Positions 8,750-17,935 of a DNA stretch of 64,000 bases are shown here, piece after piece (the first letter of the stretch is position 1; every line of letters starts with the position of its first letter). Below the pieces are notes generated by a model that saw nothing but the letters and a program-made list of their open reading frames with translations, made no database searches and had not been told where the DNA came from. The translations under genes were made by a program, and so were the position numbers. The stretch comes from Streptomyces sp. AC555_RSS877 (GTDB lineage Bacteria; Actinomycetota; Actinomycetes; Streptomycetales; Streptomycetaceae): positions 81,119 to 145,118 of the forward strand of contig NZ_JAGMUK010000003.1 of NCBI RefSeq assembly GCF_019049245.1, written 5' to 3'.

Positions 8750-9657
8750 CCACGCTCAACATCGACCACGTCTCGCGCTGGTTCGGCAACGTGGTCGCCG
8801 TCAACGACATCACCATGACCATCGGCCCCGGCGTCACCGGCCTGCTCGGCCCCAACGGCGCAGGAAAGTCCACCCTCATCAACATGATGGGCGGCTTCCT
8901 GGCCCCCTCCACCGGCACCGTCACCCTCGACGGCCAGCAGGTGTGGCGCAACGAGAACATCTACAAGCACATCGGTATCGTCCCGGAGCGCGAGGCGATG
9001 TACGACTTCCTCACCGGGCGCGAATTCGTCGTCGCCAACGCCGAGTTGCACGGCCTGGGCGCCAAGGCTGCTCACAAGGCGCTGGCCACGGTCGAGATGG
9101 AGTACGCGCAGGACCGCAAGATCTCGACGTACTCCAAGGGCATGCGCCAGCGCGTGAAGATGGCCAGCGCGCTCGTCCACGACCCCTCGCTGCTGCTGCT
9201 GGACGAGCCCTTCAACGGCATGGACCCGCGCCAGCGCATGCAGCTCATGGACCTGCTCAGGCGTATGGGTGACGAGGGCCGCACGGTGCTCTTCTCGTCC
9301 CACATCCTCGAAGAGGTCGAACAACTCGCCCGGCACATCGAGGTGGTGGTGGCAGGCAGGCACGCGGCCAGCGGCGACTTCCGCAAGATCCGCCGCCTGA
9401 TGACCGACCGTCCGCACCGCTACCTGGTGCGCTCCAGCGACGACCGCGCCCTCGCGGCCGCGCTGATCGCCGACCCGTCCACGTCCGGCATCGAAGTCGA
9501 CCTCGCGGAGGGCGCGTTGCGCATCCAGGCCGTCGACTTCGGCCGCTTCACGGCCCTGCTGCCGAGGGTGGCCAGGGACCACGGCATCCGCCTGCTCACG
9601 GTCTCGCCGTCCGACGAGTCCCTCGAGTCCGTCTTCTCGTATCTCGTCGCGGCGTAG
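8746..9657 (+). CDS. ABC transporter ATP-binding protein (second unit)
   Basis: GTG 8746 overlaps the permease stop; the product is 303 aa (VTTLNIDHVSRWFGNVVAV). It has Walker A GPNGAGKST, signature YSKGMRQR, Walker B LLLLDEPFNGMDP and the SSHIL H-loop. The longer frame open upstream belongs to the permease antisense-phase reading and is not coding. It is a paralogue of the first ATPase, and its partner is the permease 9 bp downstream. Confidence 0.9.
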   Translation: MTTLNIDHVSRWFGNVVAVNDITMTIGPGVTGLLGPNGAGKSTLINMMGGFLAPSTGTVTLDGQQVWRNENIYKHIGIVPEREAMYDFLTGREFVVANAELHGLGAKAAHKALATVEMEYAQDRKISTYSKGMRQRVKMASALVHDPSLLLLDEPFNGMDPRQRMQLMDLLRRMGDEGRTVLFSSHILEEVEQLARHIEVVVAGRHAASGDFRKIRRLMTDRPHRYLVRSSDDRALAAALIADPSTSGIEVDLAEGALRIQAVDFGRFTALLPRVARDHGIRLLTVSPSDESLESVFSYLVAA

Positions 9658-9666
9658 GAGGCCAAG

Positions 9667-10386
9667 ATGTACGACCCCACAGTCGCCCGACTCACCTACC
9701 GCGCCCTGCTCGGCCGGCGCCGGGCCCTCATCCTGGGCGCGCTGCCCCTGCTGCTCATCGCGATCTCCGTCGTGGTGCGCGGCCTGGCCGGCGCCGACGA
9801 CCAGACGGCGTCCGACCTGCTGGGCGGGCTCGCGCTCGCCACCATGGTGCCGATCATCGGCGTCATCGCCGGCACGGGCGCGATCGGCCCGGAGATCGAC
9901 GACGGCTCCGTGGTCTACCTGCTGTCCAAGCCGATCAAACGGCCCACGATCATCTTCACCAAGCTGATCGTCGCGATCGCCGTGACGATGGTGTTCTCCG
10001 CGGTACCCACTCTGATCGCCGGCCTCATCCTCAACGGCAACGGCCAGCAGATCGCCGTCGCCTACACGGTGGCCGCGCTGGTCGCCTCCATCGCCTACGC
10101 GGCACTCTTCCTGCTGCTCGGCACGGTGTCCCGGCACGCGGTCGTCTTCGGGCTCGTCTACGCGCTCGTCTGGGAGGCCCTGTTCGGCTCCCTGGTCGCA
10201 GGGGCGCGCACGCTCAGCGTCCAGCAGTGGTCGCTGGCGGTGGCCCAGAAGGTCGCCGGCGGCGACCTGGTGACCTCCGACGTCGGGCTGACGACGGCGA
10301 CGGTCCTGCTCGTCGCGGTCACCGTCCTGGCGACCTGGTACGCAGGGCAGAAACTGCGGTCACTGACGCTCGCGGGCGAGGAGTAG
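9667..10386 (+). CDS. ABC transporter permease (second unit)
   Basis: The 239-aa, six-segment hydrophobic protein (first segment about LILGALPLLLIAISVVV, last about TATVLLVAVTVLATWYAG) is typical of ABC-2-type permeases of the NosY-like group. It lies 9 bp after the second ATPase and ends the four-gene transporter cluster. An 80-bp gap separates it from the small acidic/basic ORF downstream. Substrate unknown. Confidence 0.87.
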   Translation: MYDPTVARLTYRALLGRRRALILGALPLLLIAISVVVRGLAGADDQTASDLLGGLALATMVPIIGVIAGTGAIGPEIDDGSVVYLLSKPIKRPTIIFTKLIVAIAVTMVFSAVPTLIAGLILNGNGQQIAVAYTVAALVASIAYAALFLLLGTVSRHAVVFGLVYALVWEALFGSLVAGARTLSVQQWSLAVAQKVAGGDLVTSDVGLTTATVLLVAVTVLATWYAGQKLRSLTLAGEE

Positions 10387-10465
10387 ACGCCCTGCTTACT
10401 GACAGGGGCTTCACCTCGGTCCGGGCACACTGGGCACAGGCGGGCGCACGGCTGGGAGGGCGGGG

Positions 10466-10711
10466 ATGGCGGTGGCGGACGAGGCGTCACAGGACGACAG
10501 TCGCGGACGGTCCGGGGACGAGAGCTGGGACGACCTCGTCCTGGACGAGGACTTCATACGCTCGGCCGAGACCGCCGAGCCGTCCGCGCGGGCGCGCATG
10601 CTGGCTGAGCGCTGGCGCAAGGAGAAGCCCGAACCACAGCCGTGGCGTTCCGACGAGCCGCCCGCGGGGTGGTTCTTCAGCAAGCGTCGGCGCAGGTGGC
10701 GGCGGCGGTGA
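10466..10711 (+). CDS. Small conserved-looking charged protein
   Basis: An 81-aa protein with an acidic N-terminal half (SWDDLVLDEDFIRSAE), a short helix with ARMLAERWRKE, and a strongly basic tail (FFSKRRRRWRRR). No enzyme motif or membrane segment is present. The Trp-rich arginine tail could bind nucleic acid or membrane phospholipid. I do not recognise a named family. Start chosen at the ATG after GGCGGGGATGG; the preceding context is GGAGGGCGGGG, a good ribosome site. Confidence 0.65.
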   Translation: MAVADEASQDDSRGRSGDESWDDLVLDEDFIRSAETAEPSARARMLAERWRKEKPEPQPWRSDEPPAGWFFSKRRRRWRRR

Positions 10712-10825
10712 AGGAGTCCGGGGCCGCCGGTTAATCGGTGGCGCCGAACCCGGCGTACGGGCACAGTGGTTGATGTCCAGCCCGCCGGACCGAACCGGCG
10801 CCACGTACTGGGGAGGAGTTCGACG

Positions 10826-10888
10826 ATGTCCATGCACGACAGTCCGTTGAGCTCCCCGCAGGGCAGCCCGCGGCGGACTCCGGAGTAG
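10826..10888 (+). CDS. Ser-rich 20-aa leader-like peptide
   Basis: ATG 10826 is preceded by GGGGAGGAG at a good spacing and opens a 20-codon ORF, MSMHDSPLSSPQGSPRRTPE, with five serines (two TCC, two AGC, one AGT). Its second half and stop codon lie inside a large perfect-armed hairpin (10850-10923), and a tRNA-Ser(GCU), which reads AGC/AGU, starts 57 bp after the hairpin. The arrangement resembles attenuator leader ORFs. Expression and function are untested; it could also be a chance short frame. Confidence 0.4.
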   Translation: MSMHDSPLSSPQGSPRRTPE

Positions 10889-10923
10889 TTACTCCTCCGT
10901 CGAGTCCGCCCATACGGGGAGCT
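10850..10923 (+). terminator. Large nested hairpin before tRNA-Ser(GCU)
   Basis: The outer arms AGCTCCCCG (10850-10858) and CGGGGAGCT (10915-10923) pair perfectly. The inner arms GGCGGACTC (10872-10880) and GAGTCCGCC (10902-10910) also pair perfectly and are capped by a GGAG/CTCC stem. It can be a terminator for the upstream genes, a tRNA-processing signal or an attenuator for the leader-like ORF that overlaps it. There is no T-run, as is common for streptomycete terminators. Confidence 0.6.
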
Positions 10924-10980
10924 GCCCGGGGCGGCCGCTTCGAGCACGTGCGCACTGCGCTCACGTGAGGCCGCCCACCC

Positions 10981-11070
<90 letters not shown>

Positions 11071-11082
11071 GAGTAGGGAACT

Positions 11083-11898
11083 TCAGCCCAGCAACCGCTC
11101 CAGCACGACCGCGATCCCGTCCTCCTCGTTGGAGGTCGTCACCTCGTTCGCCACCGTCTTCAGTTCCTCGTGGGCGTTGGCCATGGCCACGCCGTAGGAG
11201 GACCAGGCGAACATCGGGACGTCGTTGGGCATGTCGCCGAAGGCGATCGTGTCGGCGGCCTTCATGCCCAGGCGGCGGGCCGCCAGGGACAGCCCCGTCG
11301 CCTTGGAGAGGCCGAGGGGAAGCAGCTCGACGATGCCCGCGCCGGCCATCGCGACACCGACGAAGCCACCGGCGGCCTGACGGGAGGCCTCGGCCAACTC
11401 GTCGTCCGTCAGCGTGGGATGCTGTATGTAGATCTTGTTCAGCGGGGCGGTCCACAGGTCGGACGCGTCCGTGAAGGGGGTCGAGGGGAGCTTTCCGGTG
11501 ACCGCGTAACCGGGGCCGACCAGCACCTCGCCCTCCAGACCGTCCCGGCTCGCCGCCAGGTACAGCGGGCCGACCTCCGCCTCGATCTTCGCCAGCGCCA
11601 CCCCGGCCAGCTGCCGGTCCAGCGTCACCGACGTCAGCAGGCGGTGCTCGCCGGCGTCGTACACCTGGGCACCCTGGGCGCAGACGGCGAGGCCGTTGTA
11701 GCCGAGGTCGTCGAGGATGTGGCGGGTCCAGGGGGCCGCGCGGCCCGTCACGACGATGTGGGCGGCGCCCGCCGCGGTGGCCGCGGCGAGCGCGTCACGG
11801 GTGCGCTGCGAGACCGACTCGTCGGAACGCAGGAGCGTTCCGTCGAGGTCGGTCGCGATCAGGCGGTAGGGGAATCCCGATTCGGCCGACGTACTCAC
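11083..11898 (-). CDS. HAD-superfamily (Cof-type) hydrolase, serS partner
   Basis: A 271-aa protein from GTG 11898, which overlaps the serS stop by 4 bp (GTGA), so it is translationally coupled to serS. Motif I is [17 protein letters not shown], motif II TGRAAPW, motif [11 protein letters not shown], motif [14 protein letters not shown]. It is a paralogue of the HAD protein at 1114-2004. Predicted phosphatase of a small cytoplasmic metabolite. Coupling with serS is a genomic association; no shared substrate is apparent. Confidence 0.88.
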   Translation of the reverse strand: MSTSAESGFPYRLIATDLDGTLLRSDESVSQRTRDALAAATAAGAAHIVVTGRAAPWTRHILDDLGYNGLAVCAQGAQVYDAGEHRLLTSVTLDRQLAGVALAKIEAEVGPLYLAASRDGLEGEVLVGPGYAVTGKLPSTPFTDASDLWTAPLNKIYIQHPTLTDDELAEASRQAAGGFVGVAMAGAGIVELLPLGLSKATGLSLAARRLGMKAADTIAFGDMPNDVPMFAWSSYGVAMANAHEELKTVANEVTTSNEEDGIAVVLERLLG

Positions 11899-13172
11899 TT
11901 GGCGACCGGCTCCAGGATCTCCCGGCCGCCCAGGTAGGGGCGGAGCACCTCGGGGACCCGGACGGAGCCGTCGGCCTGCTGGTGGTTCTCCAGGATCGCC
12001 ACGATCGTGCGCGGTACCGCGCACAGCGTGCCGTTCAGCGTCGCCAGCGGCTTGACCCGCTTGCCGTCACGGACGCGGATCGACAGGCGGCGGGACTGGT
12101 ACTCGGTGCAGTCCGAGGTCGAGGTCAGCTCGCGGTACTTGCCCTGCGTCGGGATCCACGCCTCGCAGTCGAACTTGCGGGCGGCCGAGGAGCCGAGGTC
12201 GGCGGAGGCGACGTCGATGACCCGGAACGGCAGTTCCAGCGACGTCAGCCACTGCTTCTCCCACTCCAGCAGGCGCTGGTGCTCGGCCTGCGAGTCCGCC
12301 GGGTCGACGTACGAGAACATCTCGACCTTGTCGAACTGGTGGACGCGGAAGATGCCGCGGGTGTCCTTGCCGTGCGAACCGGCCTCGCGGCGGAAGCAGG
12401 GCGAGAAGCCCGCGTAGCGCAGCGGGAGGCGGTCGGCGTCGATGATCTCGTCCATGTGGTACGCGGCGAGCGCGACCTCGGACGTGCCGACGAGGTAGAG
12501 GTCGTCCTTGTCGAGGTGGTAGACGTCCTGGGCCGCCTGGCCGAGGAAGCCGGTGCCGGCCATCGACTGGGGGCGGACCAGCGCGGGCGTCAGCATCGGC
12601 GTGAAGCCGGCCGCCGTGGCCTGCGCGATCGCCGCGTTCACCAGGGCGAGCTCCAGCAGGGCGCCGATACCGGTGAGGAAGTAGAAGCGCGAGCCGGAGA
12701 CCTTGGCGCCGCGCTCGACGTCGATCGCGCCGAGGGTCGTGCCGAGCTCCAGGTGGTCCTTGGGCTCGAAGCCCTCGGCGCCGAAGTCGCGGATCGTGCC
12801 GTGCGTCTCCAGCGTGACGAAGTCCTCCTCGCCGCCCACGGGCACCTCGGGGTGCACGAGGTTGCTGAGCTGGAGGGCGAGTTCCTGGGTCTCGGTGTCG
12901 GCCGCGTCGCGCTCGGCGTCGGCGGCCTTGACGTCGGCGGCGAGCTGGCCCGCCTTCTTCAGCAGCTCGGCCTTCTCGTCCCCGGAGGCCTTGGGAATGA
13001 GCTTGCCGAGGGCCTTCTGTTCGGCGCGCAGCTCGTCGAAGCGGACGCCGGACGACCTGCGCCGCTCGTCGGCAGACAGGAGAGCGTCGACGAGCGCGAC
13101 GTCCTCTCCACGGGCGCGCTGCGACGCACGCACACGGTCGGGGTCCTCACGGAGCAGGCGAAGGTCAATCAC
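11895..13172 (-). CDS. serS: Seryl-tRNA synthetase
   Basis: Started at GTG 13172 ([18 protein letters not shown]) the protein is 425 aa, the normal SerRS length. The N-terminal part (about 30-110) is the long antiparallel coiled-coil arm that binds the long variable arm of tRNA-Ser ([15 protein letters not shown] lies in it). The class II catalytic core has the [10 protein letters not shown] loop, motif 2 [21 protein letters not shown] and motif 3 [17 protein letters not shown]. It charges tRNA-Ser with serine in the cytoplasm and supplies both tRNA-Ser genes of this window. The first 40 residues of the open frame upstream are not SerRS-like. Confidence 0.97.
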   Translation of the reverse strand: MIDLRLLREDPDRVRASQRARGEDVALVDALLSADERRRSSGVRFDELRAEQKALGKLIPKASGDEKAELLKKAGQLAADVKAADAERDAADTETQELALQLSNLVHPEVPVGGEEDFVTLETHGTIRDFGAEGFEPKDHLELGTTLGAIDVERGAKVSGSRFYFLTGIGALLELALVNAAIAQATAAGFTPMLTPALVRPQSMAGTGFLGQAAQDVYHLDKDDLYLVGTSEVALAAYHMDEIIDADRLPLRYAGFSPCFRREAGSHGKDTRGIFRVHQFDKVEMFSYVDPADSQAEHQRLLEWEKQWLTSLELPFRVIDVASADLGSSAARKFDCEAWIPTQGKYRELTSTSDCTEYQSRRLSIRVRDGKRVKPLATLNGTLCAVPRTIVAILENHQQADGSVRVPEVLRPYLGGREILEPVAK

Positions 13173-13711
13173 GCGACCCAGGCTACCGGTGCGGGGTGAC
13201 GGCTCACGACTCACTATTCCGGGCTGCCCCGAATCGCGGCTTACGTTGCGTTGTGCGGCAATTGCCGAGCGTGTCAATGAAAGGCGTCTCACTCCCCGGG
13301 ACGGGGCATGCGACGGGCGTCGGGTTGACCCGATTTCCCTGTGGGGAACGGGACTTGGGCCGGCCTTCGTCCACAGAAATCCACAGCGCCGAAAAGTTAT
13401 CCACAGGCTGTGCGAAAGATCTGTGGATGTCGGAATCGATCATTCCGAGTCGGGCGTGTAGGGCGAGGAATTCCCGTCCCAAACCGGCGTCACATCCACT
13501 TTCAGGTGGAAATGCGTCGCTCCGAAGGATGGACGGAAGGAAACGGGTGGACGAAGAGTGACCCGCGGGACTGTGGACGAACTTGGGCGCTGTAGGCGAT
13601 TTGTCGACCGAGTGGCGCTTGGATGTCGACTTGTCCCCAGGTCGAGATGCTCACCTGTGGATAACTCCTGTGGATAACTAAGATATGCAGGTGGGAGCGG
13701 CTGGAAACGTC
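13173..13711. promoter_or_regulatory. Intergenic region with a cluster of DnaA boxes
   Basis: No convincing gene is seen in these 540 bp between serS and pheA, both on the minus strand. The region is AT-richer than its surroundings. It holds exact E. coli-type DnaA boxes TTATCCACA at 13397-13405 and, inverted, TGTGGATAA at 13656-13664 and 13669-13677 (13-bp step). Looser GTCCACAG, ATCCACAG and TGTGGATG matches lie at about 13368-13430, and a TGTGGACG near 13572. The serS promoter must lie at the left end. Confidence 0.6.
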
Positions 13712-14644
13712 CTAGAAACGTCCGTCCTGGCATCGTGCCACCCAGTCCGCCGCCGACACGAACTCGTCGTCCGAGGTCCCTGGGAACGGAAGGCGTACGT
13801 CCGCCACCTCCACGTCCGCGCGCGGATACGAGCCGAGGTAGCGCACCTGGAGGCAGATCCGCTTGAGCCCCGTCAGGGCCTCGGCGACTCGGCGGTCGGA
13901 GATGTGGCCCTCGGCGTCGATACAGAAGCAGTAGTTGCCGATGCCCGCGCCGGTGGGCCGGGACTGCAGCAGCATCAGGTTGATGCCCCGTGTGGCGAAC
14001 TCGCCGAGCAGGTCGCGCAGGCCGCCGGGGTGGTCGTCGCGCTGCCACAGCACGACGGACGTCTTGTCCGCGCCGGTGCGCGCCGCGGGCCGGGCGGGCC
14101 GGCCGACCAACACGAACCGGGTCTGGGCGTTCTCCGCGTCGTGGATGCCGGTCTCCAGGGCCTCCAGGCCGTACCGGGCGGCCGCGAACTCGCCCGCGAA
14201 GGCCGCGTCGTACTGACCCTCCTGGACCAGGCGGGCGGCGTCCGCGTTCGAGGCGGCCGACTCCCAGTGGACGTCCGGGAGGTTCTTCTTGAGCCAGTTG
14301 CGCACCTGCGGCTGGGCGGCCGGATGCGCGGAGACCGTCTTGATGTCCGACAGCTTGGTGCCCGGCCGGACCAGCAGCGCGAAGGTGATCGACAGCAGCA
14401 CCTCGCGGTAGATCATCAGCGGCGCGCCGGCGACCAGCTCGTCGAGCGTCGTCGTGATCCCGCCCTCGACAGAGTTCTCGATCGGCACGAACGCGGCCTC
14501 GGCCTCACCGAGGCGCACCGCGTCGAGCGCGGACTGCACGGACACGTACGGGATCAACTCCCGGGTGGCCGCCTCGGGAAGCCGGCGCAGGGCCACTTCG
14601 GTGAACGTGCCCTCAGGGCCGAGATACGCATAGCTCGCTGGCAT
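13712..14644 (-). CDS. pheA: Prephenate dehydratase
   Basis: A 310-aa monofunctional PheA. The N-terminal catalytic domain (about 1-185) begins YAYLGPEGTFTEVAL and contains the ENSVEGGITTTLDEL substrate loop and the AANSD-like and AARYGLEAL segments (binding and catalysis of prephenate decarboxylation-dehydration). The C-terminal ACT domain has the GGLRDLLGEFATRGINLMLLQSRP feedback motif for phenylalanine. It forms phenylpyruvate in phenylalanine synthesis. There is no chorismate-mutase domain, as usual in actinobacteria. ATG 14644 is used; about 70 bp separate it from the peroxidase gene. Confidence 0.96.
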   Translation of the reverse strand: MPASYAYLGPEGTFTEVALRRLPEAATRELIPYVSVQSALDAVRLGEAEAAFVPIENSVEGGITTTLDELVAGAPLMIYREVLLSITFALLVRPGTKLSDIKTVSAHPAAQPQVRNWLKKNLPDVHWESAASNADAARLVQEGQYDAAFAGEFAAARYGLEALETGIHDAENAQTRFVLVGRPARPAARTGADKTSVVLWQRDDHPGGLRDLLGEFATRGINLMLLQSRPTGAGIGNYCFCIDAEGHISDRRVAEALTGLKRICLQVRYLGSYPRADVEVADVRLPFPGTSDDEFVSAADWVARCQDGRF

Positions 14645-14716
14645 GACCTCACCCTAATGGGCCTTGCGAAACACAGCGCCCGCATCTCGGTACAGCCACC
14701 CCGCCGAGCGACCGGG

Positions 14717-16009
14717 TCACCCCTCCAGCAGGGCCTGCCCCACGTACTCCCCCTCCGCCGCCCCGCCCGGCACCGCGAACAGGCCGCTCGCCTCGTGGCG
14801 GATGAACCGGGACAGGGCGTCGCCCCGGTCGAGCTTGCGCTGTACAGGAACGAAGCCGCGCAGGGGGTCGGCCTGCCAGCAGACGAAGAGGAGACCGGCG
14901 TCGGGGACCCCGTCGCCGTCGAAGCCGTCGTGGTACGAGAACGGGCGCCGGAGCATCGCCGCGCCCCCGTTCTGGTCGGGCCGTGTGATGCGGGCATGGG
15001 CGTTGATCGGGACGACCAGGTCGCCCTTGGCGTCGGTCTTCTCCAGGTCCATCTCGGTCGTCTCGGTACCGCCGGACAGCGCAGCCCCGTCGGACTTGCG
15101 GCGCCCGATGACGTCCTCCTGGGCCGTGACCGACAGCTTCTCCCAGTCGTCGAGGAGCATGCGGATGCGGCGTACGACGGCGTAGGAGCCGTTCGCCATC
15201 CATGACGGGTCGTTCGAGCCGGAGGACGGCACGAAGATCCGCCGGTCGAAGTCGGGCTCGGCCGGCTTCGGGTTGCGGGTGCCGTCGATCTGGCCCATGA
15301 GGTTGCGGGCCGTCATGGGATGGGACGTGGCGCCCGGCGAGCGGTTGAAGCCGTTCATCTGCCAGCGGATGCGGGCCGCGCTCCCCGCGTCCTTCTGGAT
15401 GGCGCGCAGGGCGTGGAAGGCGACCAGCGCGTCGTTGGCGCCGATCTGCACCCACAGGTCGCCGTCGCTGCGCTTCTTGTCGAGGTGGTCGGAGGAGAAG
15501 TCGGGCAGGGGATCGAGGGAGGCCGGGCGCTGCTTCTCCAGGCCGGTGCGGGCGAAGAAGCTGTGCCCGAATCCGAAGGTGACCGTCAGCGAGGACGGGC
15601 CGGCGTCCCGGGCGACGTCCGTGTCGTCCTGCGTCGCCGCCTCCCCCGTCATCAGCCGCCCTGCCGTCTGCGACCAGCGACGCAGCAGTGCGGCAGCCTC
15701 CTTGCGGCCCGCTCCCGCCGCCAGGTCGAAGGCCACGAGGTGACCGCGGGCCTGGAGACCCTGGGTGATGCCGGGCTGATGTTTCCCGTGAAACATCACC
15801 TGCTCGGCGCCCACGGAAGTGAGAGGCGTGGCCTCGGCCGGACGCGCGGTGTAGCCGACGGCCCCGCCGGCCACCCCGAGGACGAGCCCGGTGGCGCCGG
15901 CGGTGCTCAGCAGCTTCCGCCGCGAAAGAGCCTCCCCCGAGGGGGCCTGTCCGGAAGCGCCCCCTTCGAGAGCGGGAGTCGGGGCCTCCGGGATGGACTG
16001 CTCAGGCAT
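14717..16009 (-). CDS. Tat-exported Dyp-type heme peroxidase (EfeB/DypA-like)
   Basis: ATG 16009 gives 430 aa with a twin-arginine signal (SRRKLLSTAGATGLVLGVAGG, RR at about 30-31). The Dyp-peroxidase domain follows, with the MGQIDGTRNP motif (GxxDG; Asp is the distal acid) and a late conserved His/Arg region (ARITRPDQNGG, FSYHDGFD). The family oxidises dyes or porphyrins outside the membrane. In Streptomyces copper loci the Tat-exported Dyp works with the copper chaperones and extracellular oxidases. It lies 8 bp after copCD and ends the copper operon. A parS-like GTTTCCCGTGAAAC sits inside the coding sequence at 15781-15794. Confidence 0.92.
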   Translation of the reverse strand: MPEQSIPEAPTPALEGGASGQAPSGEALSRRKLLSTAGATGLVLGVAGGAVGYTARPAEATPLTSVGAEQVMFHGKHQPGITQGLQARGHLVAFDLAAGAGRKEAAALLRRWSQTAGRLMTGEAATQDDTDVARDAGPSSLTVTFGFGHSFFARTGLEKQRPASLDPLPDFSSDHLDKKRSDGDLWVQIGANDALVAFHALRAIQKDAGSAARIRWQMNGFNRSPGATSHPMTARNLMGQIDGTRNPKPAEPDFDRRIFVPSSGSNDPSWMANGSYAVVRRIRMLLDDWEKLSVTAQEDVIGRRKSDGAALSGGTETTEMDLEKTDAKGDLVVPINAHARITRPDQNGGAAMLRRPFSYHDGFDGDGVPDAGLLFVCWQADPLRGFVPVQRKLDRGDALSRFIRHEASGLFAVPGGAAEGEYVGQALLEG

Positions 16010-16017
16010 GGTGTGGT

Positions 16018-17922
16018 TCAGCCGATCTGCGTGTTCTTGGAGACGGTCGTCTGGTCGATGTCGGAGGTCCGCACGGTCACCGCGATCTCCCAGTCGCCCG
16101 CCATGGGGATCTGCACTCCGTTCGCCGCCCAGTGCCCGGTGGTGATGTGGTCGGGGACGACGGGCAGCGGTCCGATGTCCTTCGACTCGAGGGTGAAGGC
16201 GACCTTCACCTCCGGGACGTCGAAGGCACGCCCGTTGGACCGCTCCACATAGACGTGCATCTCGTTGGCGCCCACGCGCGCGGGGTCGAGATCGATGCGT
16301 ACGACGCCCTTGCCGTCCTCGCCGCCGGTGTCGAACGACATGTCCAGGGTGACCGCCCCGGACGACGAGGTGGACGAGGAGGACGACGTGGCCGCCTTGG
16401 CGTCCTGTTCCGTACGGCCGGGCTCGGTCTGCGTGAGCACGGTGGTGACGGCGAGCAGGACGACGGCGACACCGGCCTCGGCGAGCACCGAGCGGCGCAG
16501 CCCGAACCGGTGCGGGTCGGCGTCCCGCTCCCGCTTCTGCCGTGCCGTGTCCATCGCGGCGCGCTGCCGGGCGAGCTGCGCGGCGCGCTTGGAGGCTCCG
16601 GCGTCCTTGGACGCCCCGGAACCACCCTTGGCGTCCCCGGCGCCCGCACCGACCCGCTCCTTCTCGGGCGCCTGCCTGCTCCCCCGGACCGGCGTGTCCA
16701 CCAGCTGTGCCGTCCACCGCCGCGAGATGTACGCGACGCCGACGAGGAGGGCCACGAGCCCGATCTTGACGAGCAGCAGTTGTCCGTACCGCGTGTCGGT
16801 GAACGCCGACCAGGAGCCGAGCTGGCGCCAGGACTGGTAGGTCCCGGTCAGGACCAGAGCGACGACACTGCCGAAGGCGACGGTCGAGAAACGCCGTACG
16901 GCGGCCGTGTCGACGGGCGTGTCCGCGGGTGCCCGGTACAGCGCGACGAGGAGGGCGGTGAGGCCGCCGAGCCAGGCCGCGACCGCCAGCAGGTGGAGGA
17001 CGTCGACCGGCATCGCGATCCCGGCCTGGAGGCCCACCGAGGCGTGCTCGGACATCGCCCAGCTCGCGGCGAGTCCGGCGGCGACCACGGTCCCGCCGAT
17101 GGCGAGTCCGAAGGTAAGGTCCCGCTTCTCGTCCTCCTCGCGTTTGTCGTACGCCCCGAAGAGCACCGCGATGAACAGCGCGGCCGCGGCGAGCAGCAGC
17201 AGCCGGGACACCAGCGCCGCGCCCGTCTTGGTCTGGAGCACCTGCCCGAGCAGGTCGAGGTCGAAGACGTCGCCGACCTTGCCGGAGCCGGTGTAGGAGC
17301 CGCGCAGGAGCAGCAGCGCGAGCGTGGCCGCGGTGAGCGTGAGCCAGCCGGAGACGACGAGCCGCTGTACGGCCCGGACGCCGGAACCGGGCTGCCAGCA
17401 GGCGAGGACGAACGCGGCCCCGCCGACCAGGACGACGAAGCCGGCGTACGACATGTACCGCCCGAAGCCGTACAGCCAGCCGACGGCCCCGCCGCCCGCG
17501 GTCTCGCCGGACACCGAGACGGAGGTGGACGAGGGCGCGCCGACGGAGAAGGTGAAGGCGCCGGCCACGGGGTGACTGTCCGCGGACACGACCTGATAGG
17601 TGACGGTGTAGGTGCCGTCGGGCAGGCCGCTGAGCAGCTGGACGGCGTACGTCGTGCCGCTCACGTTGGACGGTTTGCCGCGCTGGACGGGCTTGCCCTT
17701 GGGATCGAGCACGCGCAGCGAGTCGGCGGACGTCGAGACCTGCTCGGAGAAGGTCAGTGAGACCTGGGTGGGTGCCTTGTCGACCACCACACCCTGCTGC
17801 GGGTCGCTGCCGGTCAGCGCGGCGTGCGCGGAGGCCGGGGCCGCCCCGGCGAGGAGCAGCCCGGCCGCGGCCAGGAGCAGCAGCACCAGGGTCCGGACGC
17901 GGGGGGCGATGGTCGGCGTCAA
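16018..17922 (-). CDS. CopC-CopD fusion copper transport protein (YcnJ-like)
   Basis: The 634-aa protein has a signal peptide ending ASAHAAL, so the mature N-terminus carries the CopC copper-binding His. The CopC domain is about 34-130 (SDPQQGVVVDKAPTQVSLTFSE). A CopD-type membrane part of about eight helices follows (about 145-400 and one more after a basic Ala/Lys/Arg linker, about 440-475). It ends with an extracytoplasmic beta-domain (about 520-630, YtkA-like). This is the YcnJ copper-import layout with an added C-terminal domain. It is followed directly by the Dyp peroxidase gene and preceded (13 bp) by the PCuAC chaperone gene. Confidence 0.9.
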   Translation of the reverse strand: MTPTIAPRVRTLVLLLLAAAGLLLAGAAPASAHAALTGSDPQQGVVVDKAPTQVSLTFSEQVSTSADSLRVLDPKGKPVQRGKPSNVSGTTYAVQLLSGLPDGTYTVTYQVVSADSHPVAGAFTFSVGAPSSTSVSVSGETAGGGAVGWLYGFGRYMSYAGFVVLVGGAAFVLACWQPGSGVRAVQRLVVSGWLTLTAATLALLLLRGSYTGSGKVGDVFDLDLLGQVLQTKTGAALVSRLLLLAAAALFIAVLFGAYDKREEDEKRDLTFGLAIGGTVVAAGLAASWAMSEHASVGLQAGIAMPVDVLHLLAVAAWLGGLTALLVALYRAPADTPVDTAAVRRFSTVAFGSVVALVLTGTYQSWRQLGSWSAFTDTRYGQLLLVKIGLVALLVGVAYISRRWTAQLVDTPVRGSRQAPEKERVGAGAGDAKGGSGASKDAGASKRAAQLARQRAAMDTARQKRERDADPHRFGLRRSVLAEAGVAVVLLAVTTVLTQTEPGRTEQDAKAATSSSSSTSSSGAVTLDMSFDTGGEDGKGVVRIDLDPARVGANEMHVYVERSNGRAFDVPEVKVAFTLESKDIGPLPVVPDHITTGHWAANGVQIPMAGDWEIAVTVRTSDIDQTTVSKNTQIG

Positions 17923-17935
17923 GGTGATCCCTCCG

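Noticed and set aside
13397..13677. Chromosomal replication origin oriC
   Set aside because: Too few boxes and no dnaA or dnaN gene in the window; only an extra DnaA cluster is supported.
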